A stretch of DNA of 64,000 bases from Coprococcus phoceensis (GTDB lineage: Bacteria; Bacillota; Clostridia; Lachnospirales; Lachnospiraceae): assembly GCF_900104635.1 (NCBI RefSeq), contig NZ_FNWC01000006.1:62001-126000 (forward strand), written 5' to 3'. The position numbers and the translations under genes were made by a program. Positions 16,948-27,485 of the stretch are shown here, in pieces. The stretch's first letter is position 1, and every line of letters starts with the position of its first letter. The notes under the pieces are model-generated. The model did not search any database, was not told where the DNA came from, and saw nothing but the letters and a program-made list of their open reading frames with translations.

Positions 16948-19033
16948 TGACACCTTCCTTTCTTTTCGGAAATTCCAGTTTGAAATTGATGTACTTGCCG
17001 CCCGTGTCATCCAGGATCACCGCAGCGTCATAAGTGGCCTGTTTCTTTTCAGACCACATTCCCTTGACATTGGTACGACCCTTTTTCAGAAGGTCCGTTG
17101 CCATCTTCTTTGTCAGTTCCTTCTTGCGGCTCGTCCAGAAGCGGTCATTTTTCCAGAGGACGAAACCGCAGGACCGATCTGAACACGCAAAGTTATTCTT
17201 GCCCTCATAGACCGGCTGACCGCAGCGGGGGCAGGTGCCGATCACTTCCTTCTCCGGGGCAAACAGCTTTTTGCCATCCTCGGAAATGCAGGAATAGGTG
17301 GACACGATCTCTTGAACCATCGTGCGGATACCATCCATGAAGGTATCCGGGTCAGCGCCGCCTTTTGCGATCTCCGTCAATTTCTGTTCCCATTCCGCTG
17401 TCAGCATGGGAGAGGTCAGCGGCTCCGGCAGGACCGTGACAAGGTTGATACCTGCTTTTGTGGGGATCAGGTTTTTGCCCTTGCGCTCCACGAATCCGGC
17501 TGTCACCAGCTTTTCGATGATTGCCGCCCTGGTCGCAGGCGTGCCAAGTCCTTTTCGCTCCGCCTCATCGGGAATATCACCCTTGCCTGCGTTCTCCATA
17601 GCGGACAGGAGGGTATCTTCGGTATAGGGCTTCGGCGGCTGGGTGAAATGCTCGGTGACAGAAACCTCCGCACCGTCAAAAGTCTGCCCTTCGGTGAAGT
17701 TCGGGAGCGTATCGCCGTCCCCATCCGCAGGCTTTTCCTTCAAGAAGGCACGGAAAATGCGGTCAATCTCCCGCCAGCCTTCGGAGAGGATGCGCTTGCC
17801 CTTTGCGGTGAAGGAATAGCCGCCGCAGTCGAAAGTTACCGTGACTGCCTCATACACATACGGCTCCGCTGATGCACACAGCAGCTTGCAGCAGACCAAG
17901 AGAAACAAATTGCGCTCGCCCAGGGGCAGCCCCTTGATATCTGCCTTTTCAATCTCCATCGTGGGGATAATGGCGTGGTGGTCGGATACATCCTTATCGG
18001 AGATCATGGTCTCCACCAGCGGGAAGAAATTGCTGATCCCGTCAAAGGGCGGCACGTTCGCCGCCAGATGGATGACGCAGGAGGCTGTTTCCGCCATATC
18101 TGAGGTCAGATACCGGCTGTCCGTGCGGGGATAGGTCAGCAGCTTCTTTTCGTAAAGGCTTTGTGCGTAGTCAAGGGTCTGCTTCGCCGTGTATCCGTAC
18201 AGGCGGTTTGCCTCCCGCTGCAAGGTGGTGAGATCATAGAGCTTCGGCGGCTGTTCTTTTTTCTGCTCTTTCGTGACAGAGGTACAGGTGATGGCCGCAC
18301 CCTTGCACATGGCCGCTGCCTGTTCCGCCTCTGCCAGATCGGTGAATTTCTCCGACACTGCTTCGGCTCCGTCCAGCACCAAGCGCAGCAGATGATATTT
18401 TTCCTTGTGAAACAGCGTGATCTTCGCGTCACGCTCCGCCAGCATTGCCAGTGTGGGGGTCTGAACACGGCCCACATTCAAGGTGCGGTGATAGAGAACG
18501 GAGAAAAGGCGCGTGGCGTTGATCCCCACCATCCAATCCGCTTTCTGGCGGCAGAGGGCAGATTGATACAGGGCTTCATAATCGGCGCCGGGGCGCAGGT
18601 CAGAAAAGCCCTCCCGGATAGCGCTGTCCTCCATCGAGGAAATCCAGAGGCGAAGGACCGGCTTGCGGCAGCCGGTCATTTCATACACCAGACGGAAGAT
18701 CAGTTCCCCTTCACGCCCGGCATCACAGGCATTGACGATGGTATCCACATCGGGGCGGTCCATCAGGGCGCAGAGATTTTCAAAAGCGTCCTCCTTGCCT
18801 GGTGCCAGCACATAGCGGAACGGCTCCGGCAGAATGGGAAGATCGTCATAGCGCCATTTCTTGAAACGCTCGTCATAGCCGCCCGCATCCATCGGGGATA
18901 CCAGGTGCCCAACGCACCAGGATACAAGAAGGCCGCTGCCCTCATAAAAGCCATCGGCCCTGGATGAAGCACCCAGGGCCGATGCGATAGATTTTGCCAC
19001 ACTCGGTTTTTCTGCAATAATCAGTTTACTCAT
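16934..19033 (-). CDS. topB: DNA topoisomerase III
   Basis: This 699-aa type IA topoisomerase has an N-terminal Toprim domain ([22 protein letters not shown] at residues 104-114), the active-site Tyr301 in [11 protein letters not shown], and a C-terminal Cys4 zinc element (CPRCGQPVY...CSDRSCGF). It relaxes and unlinks DNA with a single-stranded region, useful during transfer or replication of the element. ICEs of the CTn/Tn1549 class regularly carry one. It overlaps the DUF4366 gene by 8 bp and the ArdA-like gene by 14 bp. Confidence 0.95.
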   Translation of the reverse strand: MSKLIIAEKPSVAKSIASALGASSRADGFYEGSGLLVSWCVGHLVSPMDAGGYDERFKKWRYDDLPILPEPFRYVLAPGKEDAFENLCALMDRPDVDTIVNACDAGREGELIFRLVYEMTGCRKPVLRLWISSMEDSAIREGFSDLRPGADYEALYQSALCRQKADWMVGINATRLFSVLYHRTLNVGRVQTPTLAMLAERDAKITLFHKEKYHLLRLVLDGAEAVSEKFTDLAEAEQAAAMCKGAAITCTSVTKEQKKEQPPKLYDLTTLQREANRLYGYTAKQTLDYAQSLYEKKLLTYPRTDSRYLTSDMAETASCVIHLAANVPPFDGISNFFPLVETMISDKDVSDHHAIIPTMEIEKADIKGLPLGERNLFLLVCCKLLCASAEPYVYEAVTVTFDCGGYSFTAKGKRILSEGWREIDRIFRAFLKEKPADGDGDTLPNFTEGQTFDGAEVSVTEHFTQPPKPYTEDTLLSAMENAGKGDIPDEAERKGLGTPATRAAIIEKLVTAGFVERKGKNLIPTKAGINLVTVLPEPLTSPMLTAEWEQKLTEIAKGGADPDTFMDGIRTMVQEIVSTYSCISEDGKKLFAPEKEVIGTCPRCGQPVYEGKNNFACSDRSCGFVLWKNDRFWTSRKKELTKKMATDLLKKGRTNVKGMWSEKKQATYDAAVILDDTGGKYINFKLEFPKRKEGVNGRK

Positions 19034-20102
19034 TCTTTTCCTCCGTTTCCTCGTCCTCGGTCAGATATTCTTCTTCATCCTCCAGGTCGAAATCATCCAG
19101 ATCAGCGGGAACTTTCTTGCCCTGCTTCGGTTTCAGCACCAGGAAATAGACTGCCGCGCCGCCTCCGGCTGCAAGGATCAGCAGCACCGCCAGGATCGCC
19201 CCGGTATTGCTTTTCTTTTCAGGCTTCGGATTCTCCGGCTCGGTGGGCTCCGCAGCTTTCTGCTCTGTACCAACACATTCACTGAGGTTTTTTACGCAGA
19301 CCGGGCAAGCGGTATTGACCGCACCGGCCTGGCACTTTTCCGTACAGGTGCAGACAATAGGTGTTTCCGCCTTTTCTCCATCCTCCGTGAGCGCCATGAG
19401 ATCGGCTTCATCCACCTGGTTCAGAAAATGCACGGTTTCCTCGCCCTCGTCGTCACGGTCGATAATGAGATAGAACGCATTGCCGTTCTTCGTTTCTACT
19501 GTGATAAACTGCTTGCCGCTGGCAGTAGGGCTGCCGATATCGTCGATCAGCGACAGGTTCCCGTCCGGCGTCAAAGCGGCACCGCCATTCAGACCGCTGC
19601 CCAGCATCCCCAGCAGATTTTCCAGCGTTTCCGCGTCCAGAGAGAAAGAACCTTCCCCGGAACCAGCCTCGCCGTCACTTACCGTCATGTAGCCGGAATA
19701 GACATAGCCGATTTTCTCCGGCAGGATGACCTTCAGCCAGTCGCCGTCCGTGCCGATCACCTTCACGGTCGTTCCGTTGGGAAGCTGGGTGAAGGCGGTG
19801 TAGTCCATTCCCGCACCCGTGCGGACATTCAGATTGCCGCCGCCCGTGGTGACGGTGCCGGTCTGCTCAGAGTCATTTTCGCTGGAACTGAACTGGATAC
19901 CATCCTCGGTGACGGATACCGTGACCTGGCTGCCTGCCAGAGCGGAAAGCAGATCAGAGACATCCCCGGCCGTTTCCTGTTCAGCCATGGACTCCGTGCT
20001 TTCCTCACCGCCGCTGGCAAAGGCGGTGACAGAAAAAGCGGCAGTGCTGAGCACCACCGCCAAAAGAGCCGATACCATTTTTGTCATAAAGTTATGCTTC
20101 AT
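19026..20102 (-). CDS. DUF4366 protein with SH3 domain (CD1107-like)
   Basis: The start at 20102 gives a signal peptide ([19 protein letters not shown]) and a mature protein outside the membrane. There is an SH3b-like domain near residues 85-140 ([20 protein letters not shown]), a Cys-rich CxCxxxC/CxxC patch ([10 protein letters not shown]...CPVC), one C-terminal membrane helix ([20 protein letters not shown]) and an acidic tail inside. It fits CD1107-type mobile-element proteins. It probably binds the cell wall as part of the transfer machine; this is inference from domains and operon position. Confidence 0.8.
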   Translation of the reverse strand: MKHNFMTKMVSALLAVVLSTAAFSVTAFASGGEESTESMAEQETAGDVSDLLSALAGSQVTVSVTEDGIQFSSSENDSEQTGTVTTGGGNLNVRTGAGMDYTAFTQLPNGTTVKVIGTDGDWLKVILPEKIGYVYSGYMTVSDGEAGSGEGSFSLDAETLENLLGMLGSGLNGGAALTPDGNLSLIDDIGSPTASGKQFITVETKNGNAFYLIIDRDDEGEETVHFLNQVDEADLMALTEDGEKAETPIVCTCTEKCQAGAVNTACPVCVKNLSECVGTEQKAAEPTEPENPKPEKKSNTGAILAVLLILAAGGGAAVYFLVLKPKQGKKVPADLDDFDLEDEEEYLTEDEETEEKNE

Positions 20103-20364
20103 CCTCGTATCCCTCCGTTTCCTCATTCTCGGTGTTGCCCTCCTGCAGCATACCTTCCGGCAGGGAGATCATACCGCTGGCATAGGCTTTCAGGAAGGCG
20201 GTCAGTTCCTTGTTATCCATCTTCACGGCTTTCACCATGCGGACGATTTCCAGATTTTCTTCCTCCGCAAGCTGGGCCTCCAGCGCACGAAGGCGTTTCT
20301 GCTGCTCCGCGATCTTTTCTTTGGTTTTCGCAATGTCATTGCGGATCTTCTGTGTCGTTGCCAT
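20092..20364 (-). CDS. DUF4315 protein
   Basis: This 90-aa protein is mainly a coiled coil in its first half ([20 protein letters not shown]) with an acidic end. It fits DUF4315, always found in this operon of CTn-type elements. It overlaps the DUF4366 gene by 11 bp and follows the NlpC/P60 gene by 26 bp. Function unknown. Confidence 0.78.
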   Translation of the reverse strand: MATTQKIRNDIAKTKEKIAEQQKRLRALEAQLAEEENLEIVRMVKAVKMDNKELTAFLKAYASGMISLPEGMLQEGNTENEETEGYEDEA

Positions 20365-20390
20365 AAATCAAATTACCTCCATATCGTTTT

Positions 20391-22370
20391 TTAGTTGTAG
20401 GGCGGTCGCCCGAAAGCGTAAAAGTGGGATTGCCAGTAGCTTGTGTTGATATCTGCATACTGAATGGGGTCGCCGCAATGCAGCATTTTTCCGCCGCCCA
20501 CATAGATACCCACATGGGAAACGCCCGGTGTATCGTAAGTGCCGATGAAAAAGATCAGGTCGCCGGGTCTTGCGTTGGCAGAGGATACCGTGGTGGAAAT
20601 ATTGTAGAGCCCCTGGGCTCCCAGCCTGCCCGTATTGCAGACGCCGCTTTGCGTCAGCACCCAGGACACGAAGCCAGAGCAATCAAAGGAAGTGTTTGGA
20701 TTGCTGCCGCCCCAGACATAGGGATAGCCAATGTACTTCTCCGCCTCGGTAATGAGCGCCGCAAAGGTTTCATCTTCCATTGCGGAAGGTGGGATATCAT
20801 AGGTGGTGGGCGGTTTGGTGTACTTGTCTACATAGCCGGAGCCTGGGAATAAATCTTCCCGGTTCCCCAGCGTTGCCATATAGACCGCATACAGGGAAAG
20901 TGTTTCCTCGTCCATGATGTAGACCGGCACATGGGAAAGGTCGAAGTTTTCCAGCTTTACCTTGCAGATATAGTAGTTATACGGTACTTCCACGTCATAG
21001 TCGTTTCCTTCGCTGTCTGTCCGTGTCTCCGTCCGATAGCGCACCTCCACCTCCACGGTCTGCGTCAGGATGTACTGCTTTTCAAAGAGCATTTGCAGTT
21101 CCTCCTGGACCTCGTCGATGGTGAACACCCCTTCATGGAACGCCGTGAGAATGGAGATCAGCACATAAGGGTCATGCTCGATCTCGTCCAGGTCAAAACG
21201 GTATTCGTCATATCCGGGGTGCAGAGCCTCATAGTGATCCAGTTCATATTGAAGTTCCTGTTCCAGTTCGCAGTAGGCCGCCTCCGCAGCCAGCATATCC
21301 GCATCCTCGGAGAGATAAGAGGAAGTAAATACACCGCCCACGCCGGAGCCTGCCATCATGGAACAGGAAGATACCCCGCCAAACAGCAGGGCAACACAGG
21401 CGCCAATGCCGATCACCAACAGCACCGCCCGGCTATGGTGCTTGATGTAGAGGAAAGTTTCCTTGAAGGCGTCCTTTGCTTTCTGCGCCGCACTTTTCGC
21501 CGTGGCTGCGGTATTCTTTGCGGTTTTCTCCGCCTGCCGCAGCTCCTTTGCATAGTTCCGTTTGATCCGCTGTTTCTGCAGAAAGCGGGATACCGGGTTA
21601 GAAGCTGCCAATGCAGGATCGTCATGCAGTGCCTTTTGGTAAAGGTAGTCGGCGTTTGCCTTAAAAGAAGCCTGCTCTGCCTTAGCCGCGTCACGCCAGG
21701 GCTTTGTGCGGTGATGGTGGACGGCGGCACGGACTTTGCCCTTTCCATAGGCAAACCCGCGTTCCGTCAACACCTCGCCTTTGTGTCCGGCCTCTACACC
21801 CACATTTTCCTGCTCTACCTCATGCACCTTCGCGTGGGCAGCGTGGACAAGCTCATGGACAGGCCGAGAAAGCGGATTGTGCCGCAGGCGTCCGTTGGGG
21901 CGTTTCTCCACTTCTTCAAAGTGAAGCTGCGTTTTGCCTTTTCCGGCTGTCTCGTCAAAAACACGCTCGGTACGGAGAACTTTCTTTGTGGGGATAGCGG
22001 CTTTCGCCGCGTCCAGCCGATCCGCCGCACGGTCGGAACGGTCAATGTATTTCCCAAGTGCGGGATCGGCACGTTCTTCCTCGGTGAATTGCAGACGGGA
22101 GGACGGGCGCTGCCTTGCAGCAGAACCATCCCGCACCGCCTGGGTATCAGCCTTTTCAGCCTTTCGTGCGCTTTTCTTCTCATGGTGTTCCGCCGCACGC
22201 AGGGCAAGATCAGCCGCAGCGCCAGCGGATTCTTCCGAAGAAGCGGACAGTTCCGTTTCCGGCTCCCGGCTGCTGATATGTTCCACCTCTCCCGTGGCAA
22301 GGTTTTCCGATACCGCACCGTCACGGGTCATTTTCTGCGTGATCTTATCGGTCGCTTTCAGTTCCCTCAT
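20391..22370 (-). CDS. CD1108-type transfer protein with NlpC/P60 peptidase
   Basis: The 659-aa protein has a long basic N-terminal cytoplasmic part (about 1-315), a membrane segment (RAVLLVIGIGACVALLFGG, near 316-335) and an external part. The external part ends in an NlpC/P60 domain: catalytic Cys in FDCSGFVSWVL, His in GVSHVGIYVGGGKMLH. It should cut peptidoglycan so that the transfer channel can pass the wall. Its start overlaps the methyltransferase gene by 4 bp. The long cytoplasmic part suggests it also anchors to other channel proteins. Confidence 0.85.
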   Translation of the reverse strand: MRELKATDKITQKMTRDGAVSENLATGEVEHISSREPETELSASSEESAGAAADLALRAAEHHEKKSARKAEKADTQAVRDGSAARQRPSSRLQFTEEERADPALGKYIDRSDRAADRLDAAKAAIPTKKVLRTERVFDETAGKGKTQLHFEEVEKRPNGRLRHNPLSRPVHELVHAAHAKVHEVEQENVGVEAGHKGEVLTERGFAYGKGKVRAAVHHHRTKPWRDAAKAEQASFKANADYLYQKALHDDPALAASNPVSRFLQKQRIKRNYAKELRQAEKTAKNTAATAKSAAQKAKDAFKETFLYIKHHSRAVLLVIGIGACVALLFGGVSSCSMMAGSGVGGVFTSSYLSEDADMLAAEAAYCELEQELQYELDHYEALHPGYDEYRFDLDEIEHDPYVLISILTAFHEGVFTIDEVQEELQMLFEKQYILTQTVEVEVRYRTETRTDSEGNDYDVEVPYNYYICKVKLENFDLSHVPVYIMDEETLSLYAVYMATLGNREDLFPGSGYVDKYTKPPTTYDIPPSAMEDETFAALITEAEKYIGYPYVWGGSNPNTSFDCSGFVSWVLTQSGVCNTGRLGAQGLYNISTTVSSANARPGDLIFFIGTYDTPGVSHVGIYVGGGKMLHCGDPIQYADINTSYWQSHFYAFGRPPYN

Positions 22371-23389
22371 AGGCAGTCACCTTCCTTTCCATAAGGGCAA
22401 AAGTCGCCGCAGGTGCCATTCTCGATCATGGCGATATAGCGGAAAATGGGATAGGCCTGGGGCGGGCAGACCGCATTTCCCAAAGTTTTCAGCCGCAGCG
22501 CCCGGTCATCCATGCGCTCGGTCATGCGGGGGATTCCTTCCGGTTCGGCGGCCCAGAGGATACGTCCGTCCATCCTTTCGGGAAACCCATGAGCCATTCC
22601 ACCCAATCCGGGTTCAGCGCCGCCGTTTCGGACACCGGCTGTTCCTGGGAGATGATCTGCGCCGACAGGTTCCCGTCCTTCTTCGCCGGATCGAAGGCCG
22701 ACGGCTTCAAGGTCGAGCGGAAACCGTCCGACGCCACCGGGGTCAGATAGAATACCGCCGCCGACAGGCTGAGGCTCCAAATCGCCCCGTTTCGGTTCCT
22801 CTTGCGGAATATCCCATTGTCCGACAGGAACACATCCAGGCTTGCCGCATCCCTGGCGGTGTTGTTGTCTGAGGCAAGGGGTGTGGGAAACATCAGCCGC
22901 GACGATAAAAGTTCGCTGGCGCTCATGCCATGCGCCGACGCCGCAAGCCGGAAATACGAATGGGAGAACAGCGTATCCCGCTTTTGCCAGGTCAAAGATC
23001 GTTTTGTCGAGCCCCATATTGATGAAGCCAGCAACATTTTCCCCAAGCACCCAACGGGGCCGCAGCTCGGTAATAACGCGGCACATTTCCGGCCACAGGT
23101 AGCGTTCATCCGCAAAGCCCTTCCGTTTTCCTGCGGTGGAGAAGGGCTGACAGGGAAAGCCGCCTGAGATAACGGTAACTGTTTCAAGTCCTGTTTTTTC
23201 AAAAAACGCCTCCTTCGTGAAAGTAGTGATATCCCGGAACCTGGGAACATCCGGCCATCGTGCGGAGAGGACGGAGTGCGGAAAATCCGCCCACTCGCAC
23301 TGGCAAATGGTTTCAAACCCGGCAGCCTCCGCCGCCAGGTCCAGACCGCCAATGCCGGAAAACAGGCTCACATGGGTCAGTTTACTCAT
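22367..23389 (-). CDS. DNA cytosine-5 methyltransferase
   Basis: The 340-aa protein begins MSKLTHVSLFSGIGGLDLA (motif I). It has the catalytic PCQPFS loop (motif IV), GENVAGFINM (motif VI), the QRT motif (RQRTFIVA, motif VIII) and a late NAVCPP (motif X region). No restriction enzyme gene is nearby, so it appears to be an orphan. Within the transfer operon it would protect the incoming ICE from restriction or alter host methylation. It overlaps the small gene upstream by 8 bp and the CD1108-type gene downstream by 4 bp. The target recognition region is short, which is typical of mobile-element versions. Confidence 0.9.
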   Translation of the reverse strand: MSKLTHVSLFSGIGGLDLAAEAAGFETICQCEWADFPHSVLSARWPDVPRFRDITTFTKEAFFEKTGLETVTVISGGFPCQPFSTAGKRKGFADERYLWPEMCRVITELRPRWVLGENVAGFINMGLDKTIFDLAKAGYAVLPFVFPACGVGAWHERQRTFIVAADVSHTPCLRQQHRQGCGKPGCVPVGQWDIPQEEPKRGDLEPQPVGGGILSDPGGVGRFPLDLEAVGLRSGEEGREPVGADHLPGTAGVRNGGAEPGLGGMAHGFPERMDGRILWAAEPEGIPRMTERMDDRALRLKTLGNAVCPPQAYPIFRYIAMIENGTCGDFCPYGKEGDCL

Positions 23390-23555
23390 GGTCCTTCGGC
23401 ACACGGAACGGTTCGATCTCACTTTCCAGCTCCGCAAGGACCGCCTCCATATCCGCCGTAACCGCCTTGCTTCTGGCAATCAGCCGGTTCATCACATCAA
23501 AGAAAGTTTCACCTTCCTGTTTTTCTTCCGCATGCAAATAATGGGGATCATTCAT
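23382..23555 (-). CDS. Small acidic protein of the transfer operon
   Basis: This 57-aa protein (MNDPHYLHAEEKQ..., ATG at 23555) is mostly helical and acidic. It overlaps both the virB4-like gene (8 bp) and the methyltransferase gene (8 bp), which supports real translation. GGAGAAAACGAAC precedes the ATG. I do not recognise its function. Confidence 0.6.
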   Translation of the reverse strand: MNDPHYLHAEEKQEGETFFDVMNRLIARSKAVTADMEAVLAELESEIEPFRVPKDHE

Positions 23556-25977
23556 GTTCGTTTTCTCCTTTCCCGGTTTCACCAAGTTTTGTCGTCATAA
23601 TGCTGTAAAGTTCATTGTCCTTCGGGAAGTCATCCACAAAAGGCAGAATCACATTGCCGAAGAAGATCAGCCCCTCGCCGGGGCCTGCGTTGCTGATATG
23701 CGCCGCCTGCTGGTTGGAGATATTCAGGCGCTCGCAGAGGATTTTCCTGTCTCCGCTGGCCTGGTTCAGAAGGTACACAAAATCGCTGTTTTCAAAGATA
23801 TTCTCGATCTCCGGGGAGGAAAGCAGGTCCTTAATGTTCTGCGTGATTCCTGTGGGGATACCGCCCCATTTGCGAAAGCGTTTCCAAATCTCCACGCTCC
23901 AGGAACCAACTTCACCGCGCAGAAGAAGGTGGAACTCGTCCACGAAGTACCAGGTGGATTTGCCCTGATCCCGGTTTTGGGAAACACGGTTCCACACCTG
24001 ATCCTGGATCACCAGCATACCCAGGCTTTTGAGCTGCTTTCCCAGTTCCTTGATATCAAAGCAGACAATGCGGTTGTTGATATCCACGTTGGTACGGTGG
24101 TTAAAAACATTCAGGCTGCCATGCACATATAGTTCCAGTGCCGCCGCGATCCGCTGCGCCTCCGGCTCCGGCTGCCGTTTGATCTCGTCATACAAATCTT
24201 CCAGCAGCGGCATATTCTCCGGGCGGGGGTCTGCGATATAGGGGCGGTACACGATCCGCACGGCACGGTCAATGACCGTTTTTTCCACTGGCTCCAGACC
24301 GTTCCGGCCGCCTGCCGCCAGTTCACAGAACGACAGGATAAAGTCGGATTTCAGCGCCAGCGGGTTATCATCCTCGCTGTAATTGAGGTTGATATCCATA
24401 GGGTTCACATACTGCGTACTGGTAGGTGAGATTTTGATGACCTGGCCTTCCAGACGGTTCACCAGCGGAAAATATTCTGCCTCCGGGTCGCAGATCAGGA
24501 TATCGTCCTTTGTGTTCAGGAACACACCCACGATGGAACGCTTTGCGGAAAAGCTCTTGCCGCTGCCGGGCGTACCTAAGATCATGCCGTTGGGCGTTTT
24601 CAGCTTTTTGCGGTCAGCAAGAATCATATTGCCGGAAGTGGCATTGAGCCCGTAGTAGAGGGCTTCGCCGCCGTGGAAAATCTCCTGTGTGGTGAAGGGA
24701 ACGAACACCGCCACCGCCGAAGTGGTAAGCCCACGCTGTATCTTAATGCGGTTGACACCCAAGGGCAGAGCCGACACGAAGCCGTTCTCCTGCTGAAAGT
24801 CCAGCCGCACCAGGGAGCAGTTATATTTCTGTGCCACGCTTGCCGCACGGAGAAGGTCATTCTCCAGCTTTTGCTTGCTGTCCGCAAAGTTCACCACCAG
24901 GAAGGTCATCAGGAACATTCGCTCATTTCTGCTTTGCAGATCACGGAGGATATTCTTTGCCTCGCCTGCGTAGGTGGCAAGGTCGGTGGGGATGATATCC
25001 ATATCGAAACCTTCCCGCACCGCCTTTTTCTGTGCGTCGATCTTCATACTGTCAATGTCGGTGATCTTCCGCTTGACCGTTTTGATCGCCTCGTTCTGGT
25101 CCATGCTACGGATATGGAGGCTGACAAGCAGCCCGTTGTCCGTATCCAGCAGTTCGGTGAGCATACGGTCATCCATTTCCGGTGCGCTGATCTGCAGAAA
25201 GGACACGGCACAGAATTTATCCGCCATCGTGAACTTCCTTGCTTCACCGAAGCGGAAAGAAGAAGGTGCGATAAAATCCTGGACCGACAGGCCGGAAGGG
25301 GCAAGCCAGCTCCATTCAAAGGCAAACCGTTCCCCGTCCGGGTGCAGGATGCCGTGGAGCATTTCCAGCCACTCCTTGCCGCCAAGCTCTTTTGCCAGAG
25401 CGCCCATGACCTTGAAATGGTTGAGGGCGTCCATGACGATCCGGGAAAATCGTGCCCGTGCGGTTTTACTGTCCCGTGCCTCGATGGTGAGGGTCAGGTA
25501 CTTTGTTTTGATAAGACCGTTGTTGCCCCGTTCAAGCTGCTTGCGGAGCATTTGCGTGTAAAGCTCACGGATATGGTCGAAGTGATCTCCCTGCGCCGCG
25601 ATCTCGATACGCTTCACAAAATCCTCCCGGTTCATGCGGCGGCTCACAAGAGATAGCTGCATCCCGATAGAAGCGTCATGGGCGTTATACATATCACAGA
25701 GGGCTTCAAAGATCGCCGTCTGATCGTCAGGTTTCGCAAGCTGATAATTCACATCCTCGAACTCGATACACTTCGACCAGGTGTGGTCATCCAGCTTGCA
25801 TAGGCCGTCCGGGTACATCTGGCGGAACGGTAAGGTGTCCTGTGCGGAATGTACCTTGCCGTCGCCTCTGGCGGTTTCCAGAATACGGCTGATCTCACGC
25901 TTTTCTGCGGCGGTCAGCTTTACCGTGGGTTTTGCCGCCTGCTGTGCCTGCGGCTCTGGCTTTCGCTTTCTGAACAA
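23548..25977 (-). CDS. VirB4-like conjugation ATPase (CD1110 family)
   Basis: The 809-aa protein is the main energiser of the type IV secretion channel. Walker A (GTPGSGKS) lies near residues 467-474; Walker B-like WYFVDEFHLLL and the GGIPTGITQNI region follow. The N-terminal half is the VirB4 domain that contacts the channel. Its start lies inside the end of the prgI gene (83-bp overlap), typical for these elements. Nothing in it looks broken. Confidence 0.92.
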   Translation of the reverse strand: MFRKRKPEPQAQQAAKPTVKLTAAEKREISRILETARGDGKVHSAQDTLPFRQMYPDGLCKLDDHTWSKCIEFEDVNYQLAKPDDQTAIFEALCDMYNAHDASIGMQLSLVSRRMNREDFVKRIEIAAQGDHFDHIRELYTQMLRKQLERGNNGLIKTKYLTLTIEARDSKTARARFSRIVMDALNHFKVMGALAKELGGKEWLEMLHGILHPDGERFAFEWSWLAPSGLSVQDFIAPSSFRFGEARKFTMADKFCAVSFLQISAPEMDDRMLTELLDTDNGLLVSLHIRSMDQNEAIKTVKRKITDIDSMKIDAQKKAVREGFDMDIIPTDLATYAGEAKNILRDLQSRNERMFLMTFLVVNFADSKQKLENDLLRAASVAQKYNCSLVRLDFQQENGFVSALPLGVNRIKIQRGLTTSAVAVFVPFTTQEIFHGGEALYYGLNATSGNMILADRKKLKTPNGMILGTPGSGKSFSAKRSIVGVFLNTKDDILICDPEAEYFPLVNRLEGQVIKISPTSTQYVNPMDINLNYSEDDNPLALKSDFILSFCELAAGGRNGLEPVEKTVIDRAVRIVYRPYIADPRPENMPLLEDLYDEIKRQPEPEAQRIAAALELYVHGSLNVFNHRTNVDINNRIVCFDIKELGKQLKSLGMLVIQDQVWNRVSQNRDQGKSTWYFVDEFHLLLRGEVGSWSVEIWKRFRKWGGIPTGITQNIKDLLSSPEIENIFENSDFVYLLNQASGDRKILCERLNISNQQAAHISNAGPGEGLIFFGNVILPFVDDFPKDNELYSIMTTKLGETGKGENEHE

Positions 25978-26329
25978 TGGCTTTCACCTCCTTTTCCGCC
26001 TGGGCCTGCCGCTCCAGGGCTGCGTAGAAATTGTTTGTCTGGTAAGGCCGTTCCTTCGTCCGCAGGAACATACAGCGGATGACCTGTCCGGCTACTACCT
26101 CCAGGGGTTGGCCGTGCCGCTCATACATGGCGAGCAGAAAGAACGGGAGCATGACGATAATCATGCAGAACGCGGCGGCACTGTTGCTGGCCGTGCGTCT
26201 GAGCAAAAAGAAAAGCGGTACTCCGATGAGTGCCGCCGCTCCGAAACATATAAGCTGCCGTTTGGTAAGCCCAAACAGCACTTTGGATTTTACTTTCGTC
26301 AAATCCTTTGGAATGGTTACATACGCCAA
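25895..26329 (-). CDS. PrgI family membrane protein
   Basis: This 144-aa protein has two close membrane helices (about residues 30-70) between short soluble ends and a basic C-terminus. It fits the PrgI family, a VirB3-like partner that lies just upstream of virB4 in Gram-positive ICEs. It starts MAYVTIPKDLTKVKSKVLFG and overlaps virB4 by 83 bp. Confidence 0.85.
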   Translation of the reverse strand: MAYVTIPKDLTKVKSKVLFGLTKRQLICFGAAALIGVPLFFLLRRTASNSAAAFCMIIVMLPFFLLAMYERHGQPLEVVAGQVIRCMFLRTKERPYQTNNFYAALERQAQAEKEVKAIVQKAKARAAGTAGGKTHGKADRRRKA

Positions 26330-26343
26330 TTTATCAAGCCTCC

Positions 26344-27213
26344 TTAATGCGCTCCGAACAGGCTCTTAGAGAGGCTGCCGGTCTTGAACAGGGCGAAGCA
26401 CAGCAGGACCGTGTAGCCCATGCAGGCCCATATCGCGCCTGAGATGTTTCCGTCCGTGGCGATACTCTGTACCAAAACAGAGTAGATTCCCACGCACACC
26501 ATGATTAGAAATGCCTGGAACGCCAATGCAAACAGGGATTTCAAGTAGTTCTGTCCTGTATGGCTCCAATCCCGGTTCGTCATAGTGGCAAGCGGAATCG
26601 GTCCAACGGAAGTTGTCAAATACACCTCGATCATGCGGCCGTAGATGACAAGCATGATACAGATGGAAAGGGCGTTCATGGTAAGCCCCACGAAAAGGGA
26701 CTGGAACCATAGCCCGAACAGTTCTCCCGTGCCCAGGGCTTCAAGCTGCGCCTCCATATCCGTGATGACGCTGCTGATATCAATGGAGGTATTCCCAATG
26801 ATGACTCCCGCACTGCTGTTCACAACGCTTTGCCCTACATCGAAGATACCCATGACGATATTCCATGTGTTCGTCACAATAAGAACGGCACAGAAAGTCT
26901 TGAAAATCCACTTGAAGAACATCCAGGTATCTACATCGTGCAGATTGTTTTTCTCTGTCACAAGTTGGATCAGCTCATAACACATTACGAATGTCAGGAT
27001 AACCCCGGCGATTGGAACGATCACCGTTTCAGAGAGGTTTCGGATCATAGAAAAGACGCCGCTGTTCCATGCCAGCGGCGTCTGTCCCACTTCACCGGCG
27101 ATCTCGCCTACTTTGGTATTGACCGTATCGAACATGCCCGACAGGTTTCCCGTGATCCCCTCGATGAGCAGCCCTCGGAGCCATTCATCGAGTTTGTCGA
27201 GTATGCCGCCCAT
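26344..27213 (-). CDS. VirB6/TrbL-like multi-pass transfer protein (CD1112-like)
   Basis: The 289-aa protein has about six membrane helices (near 60-80, 100-125, 165-190, 200-215, 225-250, 260-280) and a short soluble start. It fits the VirB6/TrbL-like channel subunit of CTn-type T4SS. It lies 14 bp upstream of prgI and 20 bp after the Maff2 gene. Confidence 0.85.
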   Translation of the reverse strand: MGGILDKLDEWLRGLLIEGITGNLSGMFDTVNTKVGEIAGEVGQTPLAWNSGVFSMIRNLSETVIVPIAGVILTFVMCYELIQLVTEKNNLHDVDTWMFFKWIFKTFCAVLIVTNTWNIVMGIFDVGQSVVNSSAGVIIGNTSIDISSVITDMEAQLEALGTGELFGLWFQSLFVGLTMNALSICIMLVIYGRMIEVYLTTSVGPIPLATMTNRDWSHTGQNYLKSLFALAFQAFLIMVCVGIYSVLVQSIATDGNISGAIWACMGYTVLLCFALFKTGSLSKSLFGAH

Positions 27214-27233
27214 AAGCGATCACCGCCGGACGA

Positions 27234-27449
27234 TCAACCGAACAGGCCGGAGAGCAGAGGTACAAGGGTGATGCCGATGAGGGCGACACCGCCGCCGGCC
27301 ATCAACTGTTTCATACCCTGGCTTTTGGAAGCAGGGTTGTCCTGGCCGTAACCTTCCAGAAGGTTGATAACGCCCCAGATACCAAGACCTGCGCCCAGGG
27401 CCACTACGAGAGTCTGCAAAACACCAACTGCACTGTTGAAAAATGCCAT
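27234..27449 (-). CDS. Maff2 family membrane protein
   Basis: This 71-aa protein has two membrane helices (residues 8-29 and 46-68) and a Gly-rich loop. It fits the Maff2 family, a VirB2-like small protein between VirD4 and the VirB6-like protein in these ICEs. It may form the pilus-like or channel-lining subunit; that is inference from size and position. Confidence 0.85.
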   Translation of the reverse strand: MAFFNSAVGVLQTLVVALGAGLGIWGVINLLEGYGQDNPASKSQGMKQLMAGGGVALIGITLVPLLSGLFG

Positions 27450-27485
27450 AAAATAATCCTCCTAAAAAATGTTTTTGATTTGGGT

